Source: Bryoerythrophyllum caledonicum (lineage: Eukaryota; Streptophyta; Bryopsida; Pottiales; Pottiaceae). From it: 64,000 bases of DNA. Location: NCBI GenBank assembly GCA_963971425.1, contig OZ020521.1, positions 4,915,519 through 4,979,518 of the forward strand. Direction: 5' to 3'. The notes under the pieces are model-generated. The model was given only the letters and a program-made list of their open reading frames with translations, did not search any database and was not told where the DNA came from. The position numbers and the translations under genes are program-made. Positions 47,986 through 58,880 of this stretch are shown here, one piece after another (the stretch's first letter is position 1; each line of letters starts with the position of its first letter).

Positions 47986-49980
47986 CCCGGGTTGCCTTAG
48001 GTATATGAAGAAAAAGCATAACAGTAAGTGCCCCCCCAAAAATACACCGCGGTCCCCACCCCCTTGAACTTTTTCTCTAAATCCTCTCTCCCTCCATGTG
48101 GCAATATTTGGAGGGTCTCACTCCCAATATCATAGATATCCATTTGTGCATTTATTACGGTAAGAGACATATAAGTGTACGGTGGGTCCCACGTGGGCCC
48201 CACATACTATTTATATCCGGTAGATCTTCACACACCAATGATCATATTTGCATTGTTGGAATGTTGATCCACAAAGCATCCATGTGGTGGGACCCACCGT
48301 ACCATACTTCACCTTTGCTCCAAAGTCATCGAATATTCCATTCGGGTATAAGTTATGATGATACGAAGTTATGGGCAAAAGTAGTTAATATGAACTTCGT
48401 GTGGGCCCCACATGGTGTCGTGATGAAATATCTTGATTCTATTTTTATCGTCCAATTCGACCTTCCAAAAGTGAATTAGATAAGTCTAATATTCAAATAA
48501 TGGATTATAGGATTTTGTAAAGTGAACAATACTAAATATGGATTCAATTTGGATTATTGTAATATTTTTCTATTATTGAACAATATTATTAAATATGGAT
48601 TCAATTTGGAAGTATATAAGGATCCAAGCTAACCTCGAGGATTCATTTGGTAGAAGAGTGTTTTGCTTCATAGGATTTCCGCATGGACTTGAAGGTCGTT
48701 TTGTTTTTTTTTTGAAGCGGTGGACGAAACGATGCGGTGGTTGATTGGCGTCCCGCGATCTTTGGGTTTTTTCTATCAAGACATGTGCAAGGTATGTGAG
48801 CTTTCAAAGTTGTTGCGTAATTCCTTTGCGTAGAGGAAGAGGGGTCGAGGCCTCGACCCCTCCCTTGTGTTTGTTGTATGGCCTTGTGTTGTATGGCCTT
48901 GTGTTGTATGGCAAGAGGGGTCGAGGCCTCGACCCCTCCTCTTTGTTGCATGGCAAGAGAGGTCGAGGGCCTCGACCCCTCCCTTTGTTGCATTGGTTTT
49001 TCCTAACACCTAGAGTTTCTTGACAAAACCCGCCTTAAAAATGTAGATTCTGTTGTAGGGTGTAAAGGAGAAACTCCGGGTCTTTTTTTCAAGTTTTGAC
49101 CGTAGGATCTTGAACACGACTAGGTCATTAACATGCCTGCAAAATTTCACATTTTTTGACCGTACGGATCGGAAGATTATAGCGTTTGAAATGTAGGAAG
49201 ATGTCATTTTCTTTAATGCTTTGAGAGGATCAGCTGACTTTGACATCACTTGTTGTGAATTTTTTGCACTACACAATATGTTAAGCTATTACAATCATGT
49301 TGAACATGCAATCAACTCCTTGTTCACAAAATTTTAGAGGTTGGGGAGAGTTGTAGCATTTTCAAAAAAATTGTGCAAGGAGTGGAGGTTCAAAAACTAT
49401 CAATTCACGTTTTATTTTTTTGTGAACCTAATATGTTCTAGAATGAGAATCCGAATGGTCAATGGAAAGGTTTACACCGCACAATGCCGTGGGGAAAATA
49501 AAAAAGTAAAAATATGAAGATCACTAAGTTTTATGTGGAAAAGAAGAAGATTTTTTGGTACTTAGCCCGACAATGTGCGACAATGTGTGAAAATGTATGA
49601 CTTGGATTCATATGCTATTTCTCACTAAAGACAAGAGATTTTTCTTGACAAGATGAAAGGAAATAATATTATTTGTCGTTGTTGAAAATATCACCTTCAA
49701 TAGAGTGTCTTAGCAAAAGTATTTGGAGTTGCCCGACGGGCCCGCTCTCCCCATTCGAACTTCAAAACCGTATAACTTTTTCATTAAATGTCGGATTGGG
49801 GAAAAACTTGGACTCACACAAAGCTTTTAGTAATGTCCATCTACGATAATTTTTTGGAAAAGAATGCTAAAGATTGACACAAGCGGAACCCGCCCGGTCC
49901 TTGAAGGTCAATCTTGGTAATTTAGGGGTCAAGGGTAGTCCCACTCATTTATTTTAGATACCCGCTATTCACTTTAGATG
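47986..49980 (-). repeat. Repeat unit B-R6 (1995 bp)
   Basis: Two 15-bp copies and all three palindromes. Confidence 0.95.
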
Positions 49981-51932
49981 CCCGGGTTGCCTTAGGTATA
50001 TGAAGAAAAAGCATAACAGTAAGTGCCCCCCCAAAAATACACCGCGGTCCCCACCCCCTTGAACTTTTTCTCTAAATCCTCTCTCCCTCCATGTGGCAAT
50101 ATTTGGAGGGTCTCACTCCCAATATCATAGATATCCATTTGTGCATTTATTACGGTAAGAGACATATAAGTGTACGGTGGGTCCCACGTGGGCCCCACAT
50201 ACTATTTATATCCGGTAGATCTTCACACACCAATGATCATATTTGCATTGTTGGAATGTTGATCCACAAAGCATCCATGTGGTGGGACCCACCGTACCAT
50301 ACTTCACCTTTGCTCCAAAGTCATCGAATATTCCATTCGGGTATAAGTTATGATGATACGAAGTTATGGGCAAAAGTAGTTAATATGAACTTCGTGTGGG
50401 CCCCACATGGTGTCGTGATGAAATATCTTGATTCTATTTTTATCGTCCAATTCGACCTTCCAAAAGTGAATTAGATAAGTCTAATATTCAAATAATGGAT
50501 TATAGGATTTTGTAAAGTGAACAATACTAAATATGGATTCAATTTGGATTATTGTAATATTTTTCTATTATTGAACAATATTATTAAATATGGATTCAAT
50601 TTGGAAGTATATAAGGATCCAAGCTAACCTCGAGGATTCATTTGGTAGAAGAGTGTTTTGCTTCATAGGATTTCCGCATGGACTTGAAGGTCGTTTTGTT
50701 TTTTTTTTGAAGCGGTGGACGAAACGATGCGGTGGTTGATTGGCGTCCCGCGATCTTTGGGTTTTTTCTATCAAGACATGTGCAAGGTATGTGAGCTTTC
50801 AAAGTTGTTGCGTAATTCCTTTGCGTAGAGGAAGAGGGGTCGAGGCCTCGACCCCTCCCTTGTGTTTGTTGTATGGCCTTGTGTTGTATGGCCTTGTGTT
50901 GTATGGCAAGAGGGGTCGAGGCCTCGACCCCTCCCTTTGTTGCATTGGTTTTTCCTAACACCTAGAGTTTCTTGACAAAACCCGCCTTAAAAATGTAGAT
51001 TCTGTTGTAGGGTGTAAAGGAGAAACTCCGGGTCTTTTTTTCAAGTTTTGACCGTAGGATCTTGAACACGACTAGGTCATTAACATGCCTGCAAAATTTC
51101 ACATTTTTTGACCGTACGGATCGGAAGATTATAGCGTTTGAAATGTAGGAAGATGTCATTTTCTTTAATGCTTTGAGAGGATCAGCTGACTTTGACATCA
51201 CTTGTTGTGAATTTTTTGCACTACACAATATGTTAAGCTATTACAATCATGTTGAACATGCAATCAACTCCTTGTTCACAAAATTTTAGAGGTTGGGGAG
51301 AGTTGTAGCATTTTCAAAAAAATTGTGCAAGGAGTGGAGGTTCAAAAACTATCAATTCACGTTTTATTTTTTTGTGAACCTAATATGTTCTAGAATGAGA
51401 ATCCGAATGGTCAATGGAAAGGTTTACACCGCACAATGCCGTGGGGAAAATAAAAAAGTAAAAATATGAAGATCACTAAGTTTTATGTGGAAAAGAAGAA
51501 GATTTTTTGGTACTTAGCCCGACAATGTGCGACAATGTGTGAAAATGTATGACTTGGATTCATATGCTATTTCTCACTAAAGACAAGAGATTTTTCTTGA
51601 CAAGATGAAAGGAAATAATATTATTTGTCGTTGTTGAAAATATCACCTTCAATAGAGTGTCTTAGCAAAAGTATTTGGAGTTGCCCGACGGGCCCGCTCT
51701 CCCCATTCGAACTTCAAAACCGTATAACTTTTTCATTAAATGTCGGATTGGGGAAAAACTTGGACTCACACAAAGCTTTTAGTAATGTCCATCTACGATA
51801 ATTTTTTGGAAAAGAATGCTAAAGATTGACACAAGCGGAACCCGCCCGGTCCTTGAAGGTCAATCTTGGTAATTTAGGGGTCAAGGGTAGTCCCACTCAT
51901 TTATTTTAGATACCCGCTATTCACTTTAGATG
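49981..51932 (-). repeat. Repeat unit B-R7 (1952 bp)
   Basis: Two 15-bp copies, 43-bp module absent; repeats the state of B-R5. Confidence 0.95.
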
Positions 51933-53889
51933 CCCGGGTTGCCTTAGGTATATGAAGAAAAAGCATAACAGTAAGTGCCCCCCCAAAAATACACCGCGGT
52001 CCCCACCCCCTTGAACTTTTTCTCTAAATCCTCTCTCCCTCCATGTGGCAATATTTGGAGGGTCTCACTCCCAATATCATAGATATCCATTTGTGCATTT
52101 ATTACGGTAAGAGACATATAAGTGTACGGTGGGTCCCACGTGGGCCCCACATACTATTTATATCCGGTAGATCTTCACACACCAATGATCATATTTGCAT
52201 TGTTGGAATGTTGATCCACAAAGCATCCATGTGGTGGGACCCACCGTACCATACTTCACCTTTGCTCCAAAGTCATCGAATATTCCATTCGGGTATAAGT
52301 TATGATGATACGAAGTTATGGGCAAAAGTAGTTAATATGAACTTCGTGTGGGCCCCACATGGTGTCGTGATGAAATATCTTGATTCTATTTTTATCGTCC
52401 AATTCGACCTTCCAAAAGTGAATTAGATAAGTCTAATATTCAAATAATGGATTATAGGATTTTGTAAAGTGAACAATACTAAATATGGATTCAATTTGGA
52501 TTATTGTAATATTTTTCTATTATTGAACAATATTATTAAATATGGATTCAATTTGGAAGTATATAAGGATCCAAGCTAACCTCGAGGATTCATTTGGTAG
52601 AAGAGTGTTTTGCTTCATAGGATTTCCGCATGGACTTGAAGGTCGTTTTGTTTTTTTTTTGAAGCGGTGGACGAAACGATGCGGTGGTTGATTGGCGTCC
52701 CGCGATCTTTGGGTTTTTTCTATCAAGACATGTGCAAGGTATGTGAGCTTTCAAAGTTGTTGCGTAATTCCTTTGCGTAGAGGAAGAGGGGTCGAGGCCT
52801 CGACCCCTCCCTTGTGTTTGTTGTATGGCCTTGTGTTGTATGGCCTTGTGTTGTATGGCAAGAGGGGTCGAGGCCTCGACCCCTCCTCTTTGTTGCATGG
52901 CAAGAGAGGTCGAGGGCCTCGACCCCTCCCTTTGTTGCATTGGTTTTTCCTAACACCTAGAGTTTCTTGACAAAACCCGCCTTAAAAATGTAGATTCTGT
53001 TGTAGGGTGTAAAGGAGAAACTCCGGGTCTTTTTTTCAAGTTTTGACCGTAGGATCTTGAACACGACTAGGTCATTAACATGCCTGCAAAATTTCACATT
53101 TTTTGACCGTACGGATCGGAAGATTATAGCGTTTGAAATGTAGGAAGATGTCATTTTCTTTAATGCTTTGAGAGGATCAGCTGACTTTGACATCACTTGT
53201 TGTGAATTTTTTGCACTACACAATATGTTAAGCTATTACAATCATGTTGAACATGCAATCAACTCCTTGTTCACAAAATTTTAGAGGTTGGGGAGAGTTG
53301 TAGCATTTTCAAAAAAATTGTGCAAGGAGTGGAGGTTCAAAAACTATCAATTCACGTTTTATTTTTTTGTGAACCTAATATGTTCTAGAATGAGAATCCG
53401 AATGGTCAATGGAAAGGTTTACACCGCACAATGCCGTGGGGAAAATAAAAAAGTAAAAATATGAAGATCACTAAGTTTTATGTGGAAAAGAAGAAGATTT
53501 TTTGGTACTTAGCCCGACAATGTGCGACAATGTGTGAAAATGTATGACTTGGATTCATATGCTATTTCTCACTAAAGACAAGAGATTTTTCTTGACAAGA
53601 TGAAAGGAAATAATATTATTTGTCGTTGTTGAAAATATCACCTTCAATAGAGTGTCTTAGCAAAAGTATTTGGAGTTGCCCGACGGGCCCGCTCTCTCCA
53701 TTCGAACTTCAAAATGGTATCAGTTTTTCATTTTACTATTGTCGGATTGGGGAAAAACTTGGACTCACACAAAGCTTTTAGTAATGTCCATCTACGATAA
53801 TTTTTTGGAAAAGAATGCTAAAGATTGACACAAGCGGAACCCGCCCTGTCCTTGAAGGTCAATCTTGGTAATTTAGGGGTCAAGGGTAG
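51933..53889 (-). repeat. Repeat unit B-R8, array edge (1957 bp)
   Basis: Two 15-bp copies and three palindromes. Near 53695-53740 a diverged patch (aaaatggtatcag for aaaaccgtataac, plus about 4 extra bases) shows that the border unit has drifted. The border of array A does not share this patch. Confidence 0.93.
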
Positions 53890-54577
53890 CCCCTCAAGAA
53901 GTTAGCCACGTTGTGTGCGAGGCACGACATTGGAAGAAGGTCATTCGTTTTCAATTGCAGAGTATGTTCTTTGTATTGGGTGGGCTCCATCAAGTCAACG
54001 GTTCAAAGTGTCAGCATCGTCTGAAGTGTATGCGAATCATCGGGTGCTGGTATTGGGGAGACTAAGGAGCATGTGGGTTGTGTCATTATAATGGCAGAAA
54101 TATAGCCGGGTGTGATATTGGAGGGTGAGACATAGAAAAATAGAGAAGAGAATAGTATTTAGATGGATATAGAAAATGGTATGTAGACGAGAAGGTTTTC
54201 ATATATATATTTATATATACATATATACATGTATATAAGACAAAATCTAGCGATGTTTAGTTCCTGATTGTGGACTTATTTTAGTTTTAGGAAGAGTAGA
54301 TCAAAGTTGTAATTTTTTTTGTATGCAATGATATAATGTAAAAAATGACATGAAAGTGGTTGCATAAGTTGCAAGATGTATGGAGAACAATTGAAAAAAG
54401 TGTTGTTGTGTCTTACCTTAATTTAAACAATGGCTTTTATGTATGTGGTTAACAATGTCCTATATTTCCGCACTCCAAAAAAAAAACCATTGTTACATTG
54501 ATTTGGATGAGTGAACCATATGCAGCGAAGGAGTGAAGTAAAATTGACCAAGTGCATATTTAGCGAATTCCATGTTA
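53890..54577. repeat. 688-bp flank duplicated beside both arrays (copy B)
   Basis: Second copy of 23521-24208, same length, a few substitutions. After gaattccatgtta it continues into sequence unrelated to array A's flank. Confidence 0.95.
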
Positions 54578-56020
54578 AGTGTGATAGATAATGCAGGACA
54601 TCATTACAAGCAAATACATTCCATTATGACCCTATTTTGCAAAAATCATTGATGTTTGCTATTGCTTGCATCAATATTGGTGGCGTCCGTCCCGATAGAT
54701 GTTCATCTTGCTTCGCCATTAAGTCAGAGCGAAATTTTACTTTAGAAGCGGCCAGTAGAGCGTGCTACAACGAACAATATATGGTCGTTAGGCCATAAAG
54801 GATTAGGAGCATCCACATCCACAAGGGGCATGCCACCGGTGCTGGCGTGCTTTGGCGGCCCGGTGGATCCTCCATCGTATGTTAAACCAGGCCGAGAGGG
54901 ATGCTTGCCTTGCCAGTGTCGGCCTCCTTTCTGACACTCTGCTCTTCAACCATGCAGCTTGGTCCATTGCTTGGACGCGCTTTCACTTTTCACGTTCGAC
55001 TCTTCACCACCACTTTCACGTTTATATAGTTTTAGAAAGAATATTTTGTCATTGGCGGGTTGTTGGTTGTCGGCGGTGGGGATCCTATAGCCTACCTCAA
55101 GAGTTTTGGTCTTTATGGGTTAATTACAATTAATGTTAATTTTGAAGCAAAAGTTTGTTGTCATGAATTATTGTTGTTATCGTGCATGATTTGATCATTT
55201 GGACATCAACTCTCTGCTATCTCTTCTACTTTTACTTTGAAAATAATATAGTAATTCAACCCTCAATGGACCATAACTAAATTTCTAGAAAACACATTGC
55301 CAAAGACAAAATGAAAATTGTGTACATATAACTATCACAAGTTGATCTTTTTACATTCATAAGTGTAGAATTATATTAATCCTCAAACATCAAATGGTGC
55401 CATTGGCAACCCCAATATTCTACATGTATGGTGTTATATACGATAGGTTTAGATATTGAGATGATCCTTAATGGAATATGTTAGTCGAAGAATGTTGAAT
55501 CCGAAGGTGTAAGTCTTACTAAACTTTAACACATTTTTGGTATTCTATAGAGAAAAATATGGACCTATGTATACGGTTCCTAACTAGCGTTTGAGGATCA
55601 AAGACTAGCAAAAGAACACATCACAAATTTGATATAATGTTCAAGTGCAGAGCTAAAAAGATCATAGCATTAAGTGAACTATGTGGTTTATTATTATTAA
55701 CCTTGGTTTTTACAAAGTCAATGCACTTTGTTTTCTTTATGAATGGATTTTTTGTACTATGCAAAGTTGTCACTCTTCACCATCAAAATGTGCATAGTGC
55801 AAGGACTTGTCCACAAAGAAAAAGAAAAAGAAGAAGACGAAGAACTATGGCCTCCTTTGAAAAATGGGGATCGACGTAAATAAATTATATGTTCAAACTC
55901 CGTTCTATTACTAAGCATATATCCACAGGACATAGGTCAGTGGAATGGATCTTCTTCCTTCTTTTGAGGACAGACGCTACCAAAACAAGTAACGGATAAC
56001 TAGTGTGTATAGATTGGCAA
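54578..56020. other. Intergenic stretch without recognisable gene
   Basis: Frames of 93 codons (54852-55133) and 80 codons (55637-55879, ending in a basic KRKRKRRRR-like stretch) show no known motif. Neither has a convincing start context. AT-rich, no repeat of note. Confidence 0.45.
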
Positions 56021-56214
56021 CTACAGCGACTTCAAGAAATGAGTCTATGAGGGTATTTGATTTAGAAAAGTAACAATGTAGAGAGTATGAAGAATCAAAG
56101 CAATAAATTTTGAACATGAAAGTTTGAGAGCATGAAGTAACTGACAACCTCAAGAAAATTGAAAAAAAATTGCCACTAGATAAAAAAATACATAGTGCCA
56201 AAGTTAACTATGTA

Positions 56215-57419
56215 CATAGACTCATTTATTGAGGCGTTATACACAGAGTGGTCAAAATCTTGTCCACTTTCCACGAGCAGCCAAAACAGCTGCAATTCAA
56301 TCTGGCATGCTAGCATACAATCTCTCACATTGCTCTGTAGTGATCGTCTTATAACTCTCCTCCACACGCTCCCATAATTGCAAAAGACCTACAGGAGGAG
56401 TTGGATAGGAATTCAAACGATGTTTGAGGATTGCCCAAACATGTTCTATGGGATTTAGGTCTGGGGATTGAGCTGGCCACTCTAAAACAGAGAATGGTTG
56501 CTCTAAGAACCATTTCTGAACAATCTTTGCTTTATGTATGGGAGCATTATCATGCTTAAAAATGACGTTATCGAGGTTCAAGTATCCTAATCTCTCTAAA
56601 CTCAAGTACAAATCTCCATGCAAGATTGAAATATAGTCCTTCGCATTTAAACGCCCATCCACCTTTTGTAAATCACCTAGACCTCTTGCTGTCATACAAC
56701 TCCATAGCATCAAAGACCCTCCACCATGCTTCACCGTTTGCTTCACCGCACGATCAGGCAAGCTTTTTTTGTCATTAACCCAACACCAAGTCCTCCCATC
56801 TGAATTGAAAAGATTTATCTTCGTTTCATCACTGAATACAACTCTCTTCCAATCCTCTGTGTCCACTCTTTATGAATTCTTGCAAATTGTAGCCTCTCTC
56901 GTACATTTTTTTGTGACAAACAAGGCTTAGGAATCTTCTCACAAGCACTCAATCCAACATCTGTCAAAGTAGACCGCAAAGTGTTATCACAAAAACCCAC
57001 TTCTCTACCCTCTCTCAACACTTTTGTTGCCTGTACTACCGTTTCGAACCCTCCAACTGTGACCAAACGCACTGCACGTTGTCTCTCTGAAGTGGTAAGA
57101 ATCTTTGGAGCACCTCGTTTTGGCAATTCTAAGTTACTGCAATGTTTCTTCCTCACTCTATTCACCGTACTTTGTGAGAAACCCAAAGACTTTGCAACCA
57201 ATCTTGTACTCTGACCTTTCATCAAAAGAGCAACAATATCTCTCACTTTGTCTCCTGAAATTGGCTTCATCATACCAATCTTAATTCCTATTCTCCACAA
57301 TATGTTCTACAAGAAGGAAGAGAAGAGAAATCACAAAAAAATTCATCAAAAAACACAAGTTTCTATCTGTTCTACACTCATCTGAAGTTGCTCCAGAAGC
57401 CACCTCAAAAAATGAGTCT
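56215..57419 (-). mobile_element. Tc1/mariner-type DNA transposon
   Basis: A transposase frame lies between inverted ends. The left end starts catagactcatttattgag at 56215, and the right end has its near-match on the minus strand (catagactcattttttgag, at 57423-57403). The length of about 1.2 kb fits Tc1 elements. Two further copies of the same motif, at about 56022-56056 (minus) and 57590-57614 (plus), lie outside and point the other way, so end remnants of neighbouring elements or rearranged copies are also present. Flanking TA duplication is plausible but could not be proved. Confidence 0.6.
56297..57273 (-). pseudogene. Tc1-type transposase (DD34E), one frameshift
   Basis: Starts at an ATG pair near 57273-57268. 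The N-terminal part has two helix-turn-helix units (DIVALLMKGQSTRLVAKSLG and, after LPKRGAPK, a second), as in paired-like Tc1 DNA-binding domains. Near 56855-56865 one base is missing in HKEWT/EDWKRVV, shifting the frame. The catalytic part then reads FSDETKI (first D), IFKHDNAPIHK (second D) and SPDLNPIEHVW (E), with 34 residues between the second D and the E. All three catalytic residues are present. The enzyme would cut and paste DNA at TA sites. With the frameshift corrected the length would be about 325 residues, normal for Tc1; a sequencing error is possible. Confidence 0.85.
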
Positions 57420-57423
57420 ATGA

Positions 57424-57858
57424 GGGTACATGCACATTTGTGATCATAACTCACGATGTAGATATTATTTAGGCAAAGCACCATGTGGTATGTGTTAAGA
57501 GTGCATTAGGCAACAGTAGAATTATTTTTAAGGCTTCAGCCGCCTTAAGGTATATGAGCTGGCCCTCATTAATGCTCCCTGACAGGGGCATTGACTCATT
57601 TATTGAGGTCGCTATATGTGTTTAGTGATGCATGAAGTTTGGTGATAAACACAAGTAGGTTGTTTCCCCCTCATTTTCTTTAACTTTTAAAAGAATAATT
57701 TATTTGTTTATTCAATATTTTAATCCACATATTTCATGAATTTATTTAGAGGAAAGTACATTGTTCACCTTATAAAGTGTGAACCAAATTACTTTGAATA
57801 CTTGCACTAGTTCATGTAAACACAAATTACAGTGGTCCACCTCAATTCCCAATCCACA
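57424..57858. other. Intergenic stretch with a stray Tc1-end motif
   Basis: Contains the outward-facing motif ttgactcatttattgaggt at 57591-57609 and the small palindrome taaggcttcagccgcctta near 57530. No coding frame of note. Confidence 0.45.
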
Positions 57859-58788
57859 TTAACCCCTAAAGGACCAATTGTCCCCCAGGGTCAAATTGGA
57901 TTTCGGGCATGTACCTAAAATTTGACAAAAATTCCTTTTGTATTGAAAATTTTATACTAGATTTCCAATACTAAGAGCTTTAATTGTATTTTTATTATTA
58001 TTTTTGGATTTGCGGTTAGAACATAAGTACCACTCATAGTCAAAAATGGGGACTCCGGGCACCTCCAAAATTCTTGACAAACGATTCTATTGACATTGAG
58101 ATTTTTCGCACATAAAAATAATATTTCCTTCTTTGGAAATTTTCAATTTTTTTTTTTGTCTTTAGTGTAAAAAGGCATTTTGTTCCAAGTCAAACATTTT
58201 CAGACATTGTCGGGCAACGGGGGAAAAAAAATTCATCTTTTCTACATAAAACCTAGAGATCTTCATAGTTTTCACTTTTTATTTTTTCAACAACAATATG
58301 TGGTGAAAACCTTCTTATTGACCGTTTGTATTATCATTAAAATACATACGTATTTCACACAAAAAAAAAATGTGAAAGGGCAATTTTTGAACCTCCACAC
58401 CTGGCACACTTGTTTTGAATATGCTACACCCCTTTTTTACCTCTAATAATTGGTGTGTTGGGAAATAAAATCATGCTTAAGACAATGGTAAGAGATTTAG
58501 ACCTTGTACAATGCAAAAATTTGATACAAAGTGAAGTCAAAGTCTGCTGATCTAATCAATGCAGGGAAGAAAATGAACCATTGTTTTGACTTTAAACACT
58601 AAAATATATCAATCTGTGCGGTGGATTGCAACCAAAATCTAGAGGCATGTTTATGTAGAAGTCTTTTTTAAGATCTTACGGTTGAAAATCCGAAATTCAC
58701 TTTGAAATGAGATTTTCATGTCTCTTTTGGCAGTGGCAGTTTTGGACTAGTTTTAGAGTGAAAGTGGTCGTGGTCCTTTAGGGGTTAA
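57859..58788 (+). mobile_element. TTAA-bounded non-autonomous DNA transposon related to the 2-kb satellite
   Basis: Starts ttaacccctaaaggacca (57859-57876) and ends with its exact reverse complement (58771-58788), giving 14-bp inverted termini flanked by TTAA on both sides, the hallmark of piggyBac-type insertion. The 930-bp interior from about 58030 to 58690 is colinear with repeat-unit positions about 228-900 (cttgacaaacgattctattg, gacattgtcgggc, tcttcatag, gtgaaaaccttcttattgaccg, gaacctccacacctggcaca). No transposase is encoded. A TA-target Tc1-like reading is the alternative, but TTAA recurs at other family ends. Confidence 0.72.
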
Positions 58789-58850
58789 ATCATGTTTTGA
58801 AAAGATAGTATGGGTTCTTTCCGTGCCATTGATACAAAATTTTGATATGT

Positions 58851-58880
58851 TTAACCCTTTAGGGCCTAAGAGTCCCTGGC
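58851..58880 (+). mobile_element. Isolated TTAA transposon terminus
   Basis: Reads ttaaccctttagggcctaag and then agtccctggc, closely matching the terminus at 24841-24868 (complement ttaacccctgaaggcccaag, then agtcccc). The partner end was not found, so this is a truncated copy or solo end. Confidence 0.5.

Larger units (their letters stand above)
38960..53889 (-). repeat. Array B, reverse arm of the 2-kb tandem repeat (eight units)
   Basis: Eight units in minus orientation. Phase marks at 40149, 42101, 44053, 46033, 47985, 49980 and 51932 give periods of 1952, 1952, 1980, 1952, 1995 and 1952 bp. The 1952-bp class, which lacks a 43-bp palindrome module, occurs only in this array. The right border is at the same unit position as in array A. 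Confidence 0.97.

Noticed and set aside
54852..55133. 93-codon frame as a gene
   Set aside because: No motif, biased start context and no supporting neighbour; treated as chance.
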